Assembly: GCF_000152705.1 (NCBI RefSeq)
Contig: NZ_CH672413.1
Coordinates: 3,565,046-3,629,045, forward strand
Source of the DNA: Janibacter sp. HTCC2649
GTDB lineage: Bacteria; Actinomycetota; Actinomycetes; Actinomycetales; Dermatophilaceae
Length of the DNA: 64,000 bases
Direction of reading: 5' to 3'
Shown: positions 43,469-51,599 of the stretch, piece after piece
How positions within the stretch are numbered: the stretch's first letter is position 1
How the letters are laid out: each line of letters starts with the position of its first letter
Translations under genes and position numbers: made by a program
Notes under the pieces: model-generated
What the model was told of the DNA's origin: nothing
Database searches by the model: none
The model's input: only the letters and a program-made list of their open reading frames with translations

Positions 43469-45166
43469 TCAGAACGGGATGACGTCCGGTCGCGGGGGTG
43501 GCAGTGGTGGGCCGTCGAAGATGACGCTGATCCTTGGTCCAGTGAGGGTGGGTAGGCCGTGTCCGGCGTCGAGGTCGATGGGGTGCGGTGGGCCGCCGTA
43601 CGTGTTGCCGCGAACGTCGAAGGTGATCGGGTAGGCACGGGGTTCGGCGTTGGCGGGGCCGCCGAGGAGTTCGATGAGTTCTTCCTCGAAGGTCGTGGGG
43701 ATGTCGGCGGGGTCTGCTGTGGCGCGTCCCGACGTGGTGGTGCCAGCGGTGATGAGGTGGAGGTGGTCGACGGGCCAGGTGGTGCGTTGCAGCCCGGTGG
43801 GGTCGGTCCAGGTGACGGTGCTGTCGGGGTGGAGCTTCACGCTCCAGCCGTCGCGTTGCTTGATCTGGTGGTGGCGTCGGCACAACGCCATCAGGTTTGA
43901 GGGTGTGGTGGGACCCATGGGCCAGGGGCGGACGTGGTCGAGGTCGCACTGGCGTGCGGGCACACCGCAGCCGGGGAAGCGGCAGGATCCGTCGCGCAAC
44001 CGGATGAGTCGGGCCATGCCGTCGGGGACCCGGTAGGACTGGCTGAAGTCTTCGAGGTCCTGGCCGCAGCGTTCGGCTTTGCGGCGAGCGTGTCGGGCTC
44101 GGCCCTGACCACGCGCGAAGGCGGCCGGGACGTCACCGTGCAGGAGGGCGCCGGTGTCGTTGTCGCAGGTCAGGTCACGGTCGGGGTTCGAGGTGTCGGC
44201 TTGGTCGAGCCATTCACGGCGGACGAACGTGGTCCCACCCTGTCCGAGCCCACCGACCTCGACGAGGTCCTCGGCCGCACCGCTCGCCTCAGTGGGCACA
44301 GTCGTCTCTGCGGGCGCGGTGGTGCGGTCAGCAGTGGTGGTCTCGTCGGCGGTGGTGTCGGTGGGTCGCGCTTCGTCGTCGGCGGCGCGGGTGGCGTGGA
44401 CGATGACCTTGACGTCGGAGTGTTCGAGGATGAGTTCCATCATCGCGTCAGACCGAGCCATCTCCAGGTTGCTGGCTTTCTTGTCGCGCACCAACTGCCG
44501 GGCGCGTTCGGTGACGGCAGCCCACGCACCCCTGGCGTCCTCGACCCGGAAGTCACCGCGCCAGTGGTCGGTGCCGTGCTCCCCGGTTCGGCGGGTCAAC
44601 CCGCGCCGGGCCCGCTCCTCCTCAGCTTCCTGGGCGACCGCGTCCGGGTCGACCTGCGCCGCGGTGCGCGCCAGGAGCCGGCGCAGCGGCCCCGTGGTCA
44701 GTTGTCCCCACACGTCCTTGACCCGGTCCACGACCTCAGCCGCGGACTCCGCCGACAAGAACTCCGTCTCCTCCGTGACGACCCGGGCACGCTGCTCATC
44801 CAAATCACCCGACGCCATCGCATCCACCACCGCAGGGGTGCGCGTCAGCTGACGGATCGCATCGAGGATCCGGTTCGTCGCGACATGCACCGAACACCCC
44901 AACCGGGGTGCCGCCAGCTCCGGCCCGTCCTGGCGTTGGTGCCCCAACCCGTGATGGACCTCCACCGAGGTGCCGTCCTCCTGACGGTGGACATCGCGCG
45001 CGGACAGGTGCGCCAACGCGACCGCCTGCCGGGCCGACGCGGCGTCCTTCTCCCGCTGCGCGAGCTCGATGACGTCCAGGAGTTCCTCGGAACTCAACTC
45101 ATGTGCGGAAGCGCGCAGCGCGGCATACCGGCCCTCAAGGGCGGCGGTCGCGGCGGTGCTTTCCAT
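43469..45166 (-). CDS. HNH endonuclease of the DUF222 (13E12) family
   Basis: A 565-residue protein with a long helical DUF222 domain (about 20-250) and a C-terminal HNH nuclease (about 400-460: CRFPGCGVPARQCDLDHVRP, then NLMALCRRHHQIK). Two Cys-x4-Cys and Cys-x-x-His positions fit a zinc-braced HNH. A Thr-rich low-complexity insert (TDTTADETTTADRTTAPAET) lies at about 275-300. The 13E12 family is multi-copy in many actinobacterial genomes and of unsettled function. Here the start carries a TAAAAT box at -12 and a near-perfect LexA box, so the gene looks SOS-inducible and leaderless. Repair genes follow downstream on the same strand. Confidence 0.9.
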   Translation of the reverse strand: MESTAATAALEGRYAALRASAHELSSEELLDVIELAQREKDAASARQAVALAHLSARDVHRQEDGTSVEVHHGLGHQRQDGPELAAPRLGCSVHVATNRILDAIRQLTRTPAVVDAMASGDLDEQRARVVTEETEFLSAESAAEVVDRVKDVWGQLTTGPLRRLLARTAAQVDPDAVAQEAEEERARRGLTRRTGEHGTDHWRGDFRVEDARGAWAAVTERARQLVRDKKASNLEMARSDAMMELILEHSDVKVIVHATRAADDEARPTDTTADETTTADRTTAPAETTVPTEASGAAEDLVEVGGLGQGGTTFVRREWLDQADTSNPDRDLTCDNDTGALLHGDVPAAFARGQGRARHARRKAERCGQDLEDFSQSYRVPDGMARLIRLRDGSCRFPGCGVPARQCDLDHVRPWPMGPTTPSNLMALCRRHHQIKQRDGWSVKLHPDSTVTWTDPTGLQRTTWPVDHLHLITAGTTTSGRATADPADIPTTFEEELIELLGGPANAEPRAYPITFDVRGNTYGGPPHPIDLDAGHGLPTLTGPRISVIFDGPPLPPPRPDVIPF

Positions 45167-45172
45167 GACCTG

Positions 45173-45195
45173 ATTTTACTCGAACGTGAGTTCTA
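45173..45195 (-). promoter_or_regulatory. LexA-like SOS box and leaderless promoter of the HNH gene
   Basis: TCGAAC-GTGA-GTTCTA at 45180-45195 matches the actinobacterial LexA consensus TCGAAC-N4-GTTCGA at 11 of 12 fixed positions. It abuts the -10 box TAAAAT (minus strand 45178-45173), which lies exactly at -12 to -7 of ATG 45166. Bound LexA would cover the promoter. The remaining 170 bases up to the padR gene hold the padR control region and nothing else I can identify. Confidence 0.75.
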
Positions 45196-45325
45196 GAGTC
45201 AAGGAATTCGGGCTACGCTCTGGGCTGAATTCCGCACTCGCACAACCCAATTCACCAAATGGGCACGGCAAGGCCGGCGCTTGTCAACGACGTTAGCAAC
45301 GGCCACCGACAGTCCAGCCCGAGGA

Positions 45326-45363
45326 CTAGTTGACATTCCTAACTAGATAGGGGAACCATCTAG
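45326..45363 (+). promoter_or_regulatory. Twin inverted repeats, probable PadR operators
   Basis: CTAGTT (45326-45331)-N9-AACTAG (45341-45346) and CTAGAT (45343-45348)-N9-ATCTAG (45358-45363) overlap by four bases. A TTGACA -35 (45330) and TAGATA -10-like box (45344) lie inside. Such twin dyads just before a padR start fit autorepression; the ribosome site AGGGGA sits between the arms of the second dyad. Confidence 0.6.
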
Positions 45364-45365
45364 CC

Positions 45366-45710
45366 ATGGGGAAGGCCAAAGTGCGCGAGGACCGACAGAG
45401 CCAGTGGCTCAAGGGAGTCCTCGATCTCGCCGTCCTCGCAGCCCTGTCGCGCGAGACGTCGGCCTATGGCTACACGCTCATGGCGTCCCTGGCGGACTTC
45501 GGTTTCGAGGGGATCAAGGGCGGCACGATCTATCCGCTGCTGAGCCGCCTCGAGGAGGACGGCCTCGTCAAGAGTGAGTGGGTCACCGGGCAGTCGGGTC
45601 CGCCGAGAAAGTACTTCTGGCTCACCGGCGCAGGACGGGCCGAGCTCGCCTCCGGACGCGACGGATGGCTCAGCTTCTCAAAGACCATGACCAAGGCACT
45701 GGAGGGCTGA
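45366..45710 (+). CDS. PadR-family transcriptional repressor
   Basis: A 114-residue winged-helix regulator. LKGVLDLAVLAALSRETSAYGYTL is the PadR helix-turn-helix start, GGTIYPLLSRLEEDGLVKSEW the wing and recognition region, with a short C-terminal dimerisation helix. It precedes by two bases a membrane protein gene, the common PadR/membrane-partner operon of envelope-stress or antibiotic response. Autorepression is likely through the overlapping dyads upstream. Inducer unknown. Confidence 0.92.
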   Translation: MGKAKVREDRQSQWLKGVLDLAVLAALSRETSAYGYTLMASLADFGFEGIKGGTIYPLLSRLEEDGLVKSEWVTGQSGPPRKYFWLTGAGRAELASGRDGWLSFSKTMTKALEG

Positions 45711-45712
45711 GG

Positions 45713-46378
45713 ATGCCGACCGACGTATGGACCTATTCGAAGCTCCTCGCCGAGCAGCTCCGCATCAATGGAGTCAGGGAACGCGAGGTGCGCGAGATCG
45801 TCGCCCAGGTCCAGGACCACGTCCTGATGACAGGTGAGGACCCGATTGTGGCGTTCGGCCAGCCTGCGGACTATGCCGGCACCTGGCGTCCCCTTCGATG
45901 GACCTCCTGGCTCCTCCGTCTCACAACTGCTTGCCTGGGGGTGACGGGGCTGGTGGCTCTGTTGACGGCCTTGGTGCCTGCTGGGGACATTGGGTGGACC
46001 GAGAACATCGACGTCGATACGGCTGCTCTGGCGATGGTGGCGGCGTATGTGACTACTGCCGTCCTGGGCTGGACCGTGGGGCTGTGGCTGAGCCGCCAGC
46101 GATCTCGAGTGCTCGGCGATCCACGGAGGCAGTGGCTGCTGCGCGCTCTGAGTCTGCTTCTCTTCGTCGTGGCCGTTGTCGTGGTGGGTTGGTTGTTCGT
46201 GTGGGGTGACGATTCCTTCCTCCCATCCGGCACGGCGTTCTCGCAGCCGCGCTGGCTCGTTGCGGCCTTCGGGATCCTTACTGTCCCTGGCGTGTACTTC
46301 TGGAATCCACCGACTCGCAACATGCCGGACCAACCGTCATCGACGCTGCGAATGAGGGTGCGGCGATGGTTCAGCTGA
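45713..46378 (+). CDS. PadR-associated four-helix membrane protein (HAAS-like N-terminus)
   Basis: A 221-residue membrane protein. The N-terminal helical cytoplasmic domain (YSKLLAEQLRINGVREREV ... VQDHVLMTGEDPIVAFG) resembles the HAAS/DUF1700 signal domain often encoded after padR, then four TM helices (LLRLTTACLGVTGLVALLTAL; ALAMVAAYVTTAVLGWTVGLWL; LLRALSLLLFVVAVVVVGWLF; WLVAAFGILTVPGVYF). Function not established; likely the effector or sensor partner of the PadR switch. ATG 45713 follows GGAGGGCTGAGG. Its last codons overlap the start of a decayed paralogue. Confidence 0.82.
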   Translation: MPTDVWTYSKLLAEQLRINGVREREVREIVAQVQDHVLMTGEDPIVAFGQPADYAGTWRPLRWTSWLLRLTTACLGVTGLVALLTALVPAGDIGWTENIDVDTAALAMVAAYVTTAVLGWTVGLWLSRQRSRVLGDPRRQWLLRALSLLLFVVAVVVVGWLFVWGDDSFLPSGTAFSQPRWLVAAFGILTVPGVYFWNPPTRNMPDQPSSTLRMRVRRWFS

Positions 46379-46871
46379 CGGGCCTCTCGACCTACTGCGG
46401 GATTCTCGCCGAGCAGTTGCGGTTCAACGGGGTTCGGGGGCAGAAGGTCGCCGAGATCGTCGTGCAGGTCGCGGATGGGCCTTGATCTTCTCGCTGACCG
46501 CCAGCGAGGTCGGGTGGACAGAGGACCTGAACTTTGACTACCTGATGCTCGAAACCGCGATGCCCTACCTGACCCTCCCCATCTTGAGCTGGACGGTGTT
46601 GGTGTGGTTGAGCCGCCGTCGTGCGGTGCGGCAATCCGAGGGGCACGGATCCGTCCAGCGTCGGGACTGGGTCGTCTTCGGTGTCGTGTTCCTGATCGTG
46701 AGCGGGTTGTTGTGGTGGGGCCTTACGTCGCTCCCGTCGTCGGGCACCGTGTTCTCGGGGGCGCGTTGGCTCGTCGCCCTCTTTGGGCTGGTCACCGTCC
46801 CCGGGCTGTACTTCACCTTTCCTCCACACCAAGCCTTTCCCGCCCGGCCCAGGTCACGTCGAATCCGGTAA
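46366..46871 (+). pseudogene. Decayed tandem paralogue of the preceding membrane protein gene
   Basis: ATG 46366 opens a 39-codon stretch (YCGILAEQLRFNGVRGQKVAE) clearly paralogous to the N-terminal domain of the preceding gene (YSKLLAEQLRINGVREREV), ending at TGA 46483. From 46482, in another frame, the rest continues (SEVGWTEDLNFD ... WLVALFGLVTVPGLYF) matching the C-terminal helices of the same gene. About 60 codons between are missing and the frame is shifted. This is a tandem duplicate broken by deletion plus frameshift. The 3' part could still be translated from TTG 46482 as a 129-residue, three-helix protein, but there is no ribosome site. Confidence 0.8.
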
Positions 46872-46900
46872 AGGAAGATGCGGAGACCGCCAGGCGCACG

Positions 46901-46994
46901 TAGCCTTGTTCGCATCATGAAGAACTGATCCAGCGACCACGCACGCGCCCGAGGCCACCCGCCCGCGCGAGCCACTGAACCCTCCCCGCTGGAG
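46901..46994 (+). promoter_or_regulatory. Promoter, MKN leader peptide and SD-sequestering hairpin before the ABC-F gene
   Basis: A TAGCCT -10 box (46901-46906) predicts a transcript start near 46913. Four bases on, ATG-AAG-AAC-TGA (46917-46928) encodes a three-residue peptide. Directly after its stop, TCCAGCG (46929-46935) can pair with CGCTGGA (46987-46993), which covers the Shine-Dalgarno GGAG (46991-46994) of the ABC-F gene; an inner CGCGC/GCGCG stem (46944-46948/46965-46969) strengthens it. A ribosome stalled at the leader would free the site, the classic translational attenuation layout of resistance genes. Confidence 0.55.
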
Positions 46995-46998
46995 TTCC

Positions 46999-48576
46999 AT
47001 GTCTCACCCCCTCACCCTCCGCGACGTCTCGCACGGCTACGCCGGCCGCAGCGTCCTCGACGCCATCGATCTCACCGTTGCGCCCGGCCAGCGCGTCGGC
47101 CTCATCGGCGAAAACGGTTCTGGCAAGTCGACGCTCATCCGTCTCGTCGCCGGCATCGAGCAGCCCAACCGCGGCAGCATCACCACGCCCCACGACCTCG
47201 GCTACCTCGCCCAGGACAGCGGACTCGACCCCCGCAACACCATCGGCGACGTCCTCACCCAGGCCCTCGCGCCACTCCACGATGCCGTCGCGCGCCTGGA
47301 GGCCTTGAGCCACGACCTCGTGAATCCCGTTGCGGCGCAGACCTATGACGAACTCCTGACCTGGGCGACCTTCCACGACGCCTGGGACGCGGACCGGCGA
47401 GCCGAGATCTCCGCGCAACGCCTCGGCCTCGGCGCCCTCGACCACGCCCGCACCATCGCCGAACTCAGCGGAGGCCAGCGCAGCCGCCTCGCCCTCGCAG
47501 CCCTCCTCACCAGACGCCCCGAGTGCCTCGTCCTCGACGAACCCACCAACCACCTCGACGACCAGGCCCTCGACCACCTCGAGTCCGAGCTGAACCAACT
47601 TCCCGGGGCGGTCCTCGTCGCCAGCCACGACCGCACCTTCCTCGACACGGTCTGCACGGCGGTCGTCGACCTCGACCCCAGCCACTTCGGGACCGACGGC
47701 GAAGGCGGGCGACGATTCACCGGCAACTACACGGCATACCTGACGGTTCGTCGCGATTCCCAGCGACGCTGGGAGGAGGCGTATGCCGCCCAGCAGGCCG
47801 AGCTGGCCGACCTGCGCACCGCTGCGCGCACCACGACGAGCGATGTCGCGCACAACCGAGGTCCACGCGACAACGACAAGTTCATCCATGCCTTCAAGGG
47901 CGCCCGGGTCCAGAAGTCCGCCAGCCGTCGAAGTCGTGACGCCCAGCAACGCATCGAGGTGCTCGAACGCGACCAGGTGCGCAAGCCGCGCCCGCCGCTG
48001 ACGTTCGCCGGGGACTTCACGGCGGCAGGCGCCGCGTCCGTCCGCGTGCGCGATCTCCTCGTCGACGGGCGCGTCCACGTGCCGCGGCTCGACGTCGCAG
48101 CGGGGGAGCACGTCCTCATCGAGGGGTCCAACGGCTCCGGCAAGTCCACTCTCCTCAAGGTTCTCGCCGGGCGTGTCGCCCCGGACGCCGGCGACGTCCA
48201 GGTGTCGGCGCGACGGGTCGGCCTCCTCACACAGGACGTCGAGTTCCCCGACCCGGCCGCCACGGTCCGTCAGACCTATCGGGCGACCGGCTCCGAACTG
48301 CTTCTCGGTGAGCTCGGCCTCATCCACCCCCGCGACGTCGACCGCCCGGTCGGACTCCTCAGCGAGGGGCAGCAGCGACGGCTGGCGCTGGCCATCGTCA
48401 TCGGCGAGCAACCCGACCTGCTCCTCCTTGACGAGCCGACCAACCACCTCAGCCTCGCCCTCGTCGAAGAGGTCGAGGCAGCCCTCGCCCGCACGCCCGT
48501 CACGGTCATCGTCGCGAGCCACGACCGATGGCTGCGCGGACAGTGGAACGGCCCACGCGTGCCATTGAAGCTGTGA
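46999..48576 (+). CDS. ABC-F ATPase, probable ribosome-protection protein
   Basis: A 525-residue protein with two ABC domains and no membrane part. Domain 1: Walker A IGENGSGKST, signature LSGGQRSRLALAALL, Walker B CLVLDEPTNHLDD. Linker about 260-330 with the charged helical PtIM-type region (RRWEEAYAAQQAELADLR). Domain 2: Walker A IEGSNGSGKST, signature LLSEGQQRRLALA (Gly-Gly to Glu-Gly), Walker B LLLLDEPTNHLS. ABC-F proteins bind the ribosomal E site; the antibiotic-resistance subset is commonly controlled by leader-peptide attenuation, which the 5' region here seems to show. The drug class is not predictable from sequence. The stop overlaps a possible GTG of the LysM gene. Confidence 0.9.
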   Translation: MSHPLTLRDVSHGYAGRSVLDAIDLTVAPGQRVGLIGENGSGKSTLIRLVAGIEQPNRGSITTPHDLGYLAQDSGLDPRNTIGDVLTQALAPLHDAVARLEALSHDLVNPVAAQTYDELLTWATFHDAWDADRRAEISAQRLGLGALDHARTIAELSGGQRSRLALAALLTRRPECLVLDEPTNHLDDQALDHLESELNQLPGAVLVASHDRTFLDTVCTAVVDLDPSHFGTDGEGGRRFTGNYTAYLTVRRDSQRRWEEAYAAQQAELADLRTAARTTTSDVAHNRGPRDNDKFIHAFKGARVQKSASRRSRDAQQRIEVLERDQVRKPRPPLTFAGDFTAAGAASVRVRDLLVDGRVHVPRLDVAAGEHVLIEGSNGSGKSTLLKVLAGRVAPDAGDVQVSARRVGLLTQDVEFPDPAATVRQTYRATGSELLLGELGLIHPRDVDRPVGLLSEGQQRRLALAIVIGEQPDLLLLDEPTNHLSLALVEEVEAALARTPVTVIVASHDRWLRGQWNGPRVPLKL

Positions 48577-48599
48577 CCCGCGTGCGGTTGGCTGGCTCC

Positions 48600-48935
48600 A
48601 TGAGCACACCCAGCATCCTGCCGACCACCCACACCGTCGTCTCTGGTGACACCCTCAGCGGAATCGCCCAGACCTACAACCGAACCCTCGCGGACCTGCT
48701 GCGGTGGAACCCGATCAACGACCCGAACCAGATCCAGGTGGGTCAGGTCATCAATGTCGCCGACAGCGGTGAAGACCTTGAGTACACCGTGGTCGAGGGC
48801 GACACCGTGTCCGAGCTGGCGCAGCGGTTCGGCAAGCGATGGATCGACATCGCCGCAGTCAACCGGCTCGACGACATCAACCTCATCACGGTCGGGCAGA
48901 AGCTGATCATCCCGGCCCAAGGGGTCGCTCGCTGA
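48600..48935 (+). CDS. Protein of two LysM domains without a signal peptide
   Basis: A 111-residue protein of two LysM repeats: HTVVSGDTLSGIAQTYNRTL ... QVGQVINV and EYTVVEGDTVSELAQRFGKR ... VGQKLIIPAQ. LysM binds GlcNAc polymers such as peptidoglycan and normally sits outside the cell, but no signal peptide or TM helix precedes it, even from an alternative GTG at 48573 that overlaps the ABC-F stop. It may be cytoplasmic or exported by another route. No catalytic domain is attached. ATG 48600 is preferred; no strong ribosome site is visible. Confidence 0.85.
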   Translation: MSTPSILPTTHTVVSGDTLSGIAQTYNRTLADLLRWNPINDPNQIQVGQVINVADSGEDLEYTVVEGDTVSELAQRFGKRWIDIAAVNRLDDINLITVGQKLIIPAQGVAR

Positions 48936-48970
48936 CGCACAGGTGTTCGGGCACTGTGGGTGTCACGACG

Positions 48971-48976
48971 TAGGGT
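48971..48976 (+). promoter_or_regulatory. -10 box of pcrA
   Basis: TAGGGT predicts transcription from about 48983, giving a leader of only about four bases before ATG 48987. Confidence 0.5.
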
Positions 48977-48986
48977 TGTGGCCAAG

Positions 48987-51494
48987 ATGAGCACCCTTTT
49001 CGATGGCATGGATTTCAACGGGACGGGCCTTGGCGAGCCCGATTCCGCCGCAGACCCCGACAGCGCACCCACGACGGACCACGACACGCAGGTGAGCGCC
49101 CACGCGGCGCTCGTCAACGCGGCCGGTGTCCCTTCGTGGGCCCTCAATGACACAGGCGACGGCTCCGTCCACAGGGAGCCGGCCTGGGGTTCGACGCCCG
49201 CCCAGGACCCCGAAGCCCTCCTCGAAGGACTCAACGAGGAGCAGCGTGAAGCCGTCATCCACGCCGGTGGACCGCTCCTCATCATCGCCGGCGCCGGCTC
49301 GGGCAAGACGCGTGTCCTGACCCACCGCATCGGCTACCTCCTCGCCGCCCGAGGCGTCCAGCCCGGCCAGATCCTCGCGATCACCTTCACCAACAAGGCC
49401 GCCGCCGAGATGCGCGAGCGCGTCCAGGACCTCGTCGGGCCGCGCGCCCGCGCCATGTGGGTCATGACCTTCCACAGCGCGTGCGTGCGGATCCTGCGCC
49501 GCGAGGCCGACAAGGTCGGGATGAAGTCGACCTTCTCGATCTACGACGCCGCCGACAGCCAGCGCCTCATGTCGATGGTCATCCGCGACATGGACCTCGA
49601 CCCCAAGCGCTACAACCCGCGCACCTTCAGCCACCAGGTGAGCAACCTCAAGAACGAGCTGATCGACGAAGAGACGTATGCCGCCACCGTGGGTTCCGAG
49701 CCCAGCGCCGAGAACCCTGGTGGCACTCATACGGAACGGCTCCTCGCGGAGGCGTACACGGCATACCAACGTCGTCTGCGTCAGGCGAACGCACTCGACT
49801 TCGACGACATCATCATGCTCACGGTCCACATGTTGCAGGCCTTCCCGGACGTCGCCGAGCACTACCGTCGCCGGTTCCGGCACATCATGGTCGACGAGTA
49901 CCAGGACACGAATCACGCCCAGTACCAACTGATTCGCGAGCTCGTCGGTTCGGACGAGAAGCGCGGTGAACACTCCGTCGAGCCCAGCGAGCTCGTCGTC
50001 GTCGGTGACGCCGACCAGTCGATCTACGCGTTCCGTGGGGCGACGATCCGCAACATCGTCGAGTTCGAGGTGGACTACCCGGAGGCCCGGACGATCCTGC
50101 TCGAACGCAACTATCGCTCCACGCAGACGATCCTCACCGCCGCCAATGCCGTCATCGCGCGCAACGAGTCGCGCCGCAAGAAGAACCTCTGGACCGACTC
50201 CGGCTCGGGGGCCCCGATCATCGGTTATGTCGGCGACAACGAGCACGACGAGGCCTCCTTCGTCGCGCGCACCATCGACAAGCTCGGGGACGAGCACGGC
50301 GTCAAACCCGGAGACGTCGCCGTCTTCTATCGGACCAACGCGCAGTCCCGTGCCCTTGAAGAGGTCTTCGTGCGCGTTGGCCTGCCCTACAAGGTCGTCG
50401 GTGGCACGCGGTTCTACGAGCGCCGCGAGGTCAAGGACGCCTTGGCCTACCTGCGCGTGCTCTCCAACCCGGCCGACACGGTCAACCTTCGCCGCATCCT
50501 CAACGTCCCCAAGCGCGGCATCGGCGACCGGGCCGAGGCCGTCGTCGCAGCGCTGGCCGAACGCGAGCGCATCTCGTTCGTCGAGGCGCTGGGCCGACCC
50601 GAGGATGCTCCCGGCATCGCCACCCGCTCGATCGCCTGCATCAAGGGGTTCACGGCCCTGCTCGAGGACCTCGGCACGGTCCGCGACGACGACAACGCCG
50701 GCGTGGCCGACCTGCTCGAGGCCATCGTCGACAAGTCCGGCTACCTCGCCGAGCTGCGCGCCAGCCACGACCCGCAGGACGAGACCCGCGTCGAGAACCT
50801 CGCCGAGCTCGTCGCCGTGGCCCGAGAGTTCGACGAGGCTCGCGCCGAGACCGGTGAGGTCAACAGTCTCGAGGACTTCCTCGAGCAGGTCTCGCTCGTG
50901 GCCGACGCTGACGAGATCCCCGACTCCGCGGAGGCCGAGGAGCAGGGCGTGGTCACGCTGATGACGCTGCACACCGCCAAGGGCCTCGAGTTCCCCGTCG
51001 TCTTCCTCACCGGGATGGAGGACGGCACGTTCCCGCACCTGCGGTCCCTCGCCGACCCCAAGGAGCTCGAGGAGGAACGGCGCCTCGCCTACGTCGGCAT
51101 CACCCGCGCCCGCGAACGGCTCCACCTGTCACGGGCCGCCGTGCGCTCCGCCTGGGGCGCACCGCAATACAACCCGCCCAGCCGGTTCCTCGACGAGATC
51201 CCGACCGAGCTCCTCTCCTGGGAGCGCGAGCTCAGTGGCCTGGCCGCCATCGGGCAGCGCGGCCAACGCCCCGCCGTTGCCTCGCTCGCGGCCCGCCCTG
51301 GTGTGCGCTCGCCCGGCAACCGCCCGATCATCGCGCTGTCACCCGGCGACAAGGTCACCCACGACACCTTCGGCATGGGCAGCGTCGTGCGCACCATGGG
51401 TGAGAGTGACAAGACCCAGGCCGAGGTCGACTTCGGTGGCGACACCGGCGTCAAGCGCTTCCTGCTCCGCTTCGCCCCGCTCGAGAAGCTCTGA
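48987..51494 (+). CDS. pcrA: UvrD/PcrA-type superfamily 1 DNA helicase
   Basis: An 835-residue 3'-5' helicase for repair and replication-fork maintenance (UvrD1 in mycobacteria). Motifs in order: Q-motif LNEEQREAV, Walker A IAGAGSGKTRVL, Ia AITFTNKAAAEMRER, II MVDEYQDTN, III VVGDADQSIYAFRGA, IV LERNYRST, V VTLMTLHTAKGLEFPVVFL, VI RRLAYVGITRARERLHL. The N-terminal ~80 residues are a poorly conserved acidic extension, and the C-terminus carries a Tudor-like tail (LSPGDKVTHDTFGMGSVV) that contacts RNA polymerase in this family. ATG 48987 follows the TAGGGT box. It ends at a strong hairpin. Confidence 0.96.
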   Translation: MSTLFDGMDFNGTGLGEPDSAADPDSAPTTDHDTQVSAHAALVNAAGVPSWALNDTGDGSVHREPAWGSTPAQDPEALLEGLNEEQREAVIHAGGPLLIIAGAGSGKTRVLTHRIGYLLAARGVQPGQILAITFTNKAAAEMRERVQDLVGPRARAMWVMTFHSACVRILRREADKVGMKSTFSIYDAADSQRLMSMVIRDMDLDPKRYNPRTFSHQVSNLKNELIDEETYAATVGSEPSAENPGGTHTERLLAEAYTAYQRRLRQANALDFDDIIMLTVHMLQAFPDVAEHYRRRFRHIMVDEYQDTNHAQYQLIRELVGSDEKRGEHSVEPSELVVVGDADQSIYAFRGATIRNIVEFEVDYPEARTILLERNYRSTQTILTAANAVIARNESRRKKNLWTDSGSGAPIIGYVGDNEHDEASFVARTIDKLGDEHGVKPGDVAVFYRTNAQSRALEEVFVRVGLPYKVVGGTRFYERREVKDALAYLRVLSNPADTVNLRRILNVPKRGIGDRAEAVVAALAERERISFVEALGRPEDAPGIATRSIACIKGFTALLEDLGTVRDDDNAGVADLLEAIVDKSGYLAELRASHDPQDETRVENLAELVAVAREFDEARAETGEVNSLEDFLEQVSLVADADEIPDSAEAEEQGVVTLMTLHTAKGLEFPVVFLTGMEDGTFPHLRSLADPKELEEERRLAYVGITRARERLHLSRAAVRSAWGAPQYNPPSRFLDEIPTELLSWERELSGLAAIGQRGQRPAVASLAARPGVRSPGNRPIIALSPGDKVTHDTFGMGSVVRTMGESDKTQAEVDFGGDTGVKRFLLRFAPLEKL

Positions 51495-51543
51495 GCCGAG
51501 GCTGGAGCGCGAGGCGAGCGCACGGCATACGCCAACGAACGAA

Positions 51544-51575
51544 CAAGGGCGGCACCCGAATGGGTGCCGCCCTTG
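51544..51575. terminator. 14-bp hairpin between pcrA and the M23 peptidase gene
   Basis: CAAGGGCGGCACCC (51544-51557) and GGGTGCCGCCCTTG (51562-51575) are perfectly complementary with a GAAT loop. It lies between two convergent 3' ends, so it probably works for both. Confidence 0.8.
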
Positions 51576-51599
51576 CGACGTTGATCGTGAAGCGTCAGC

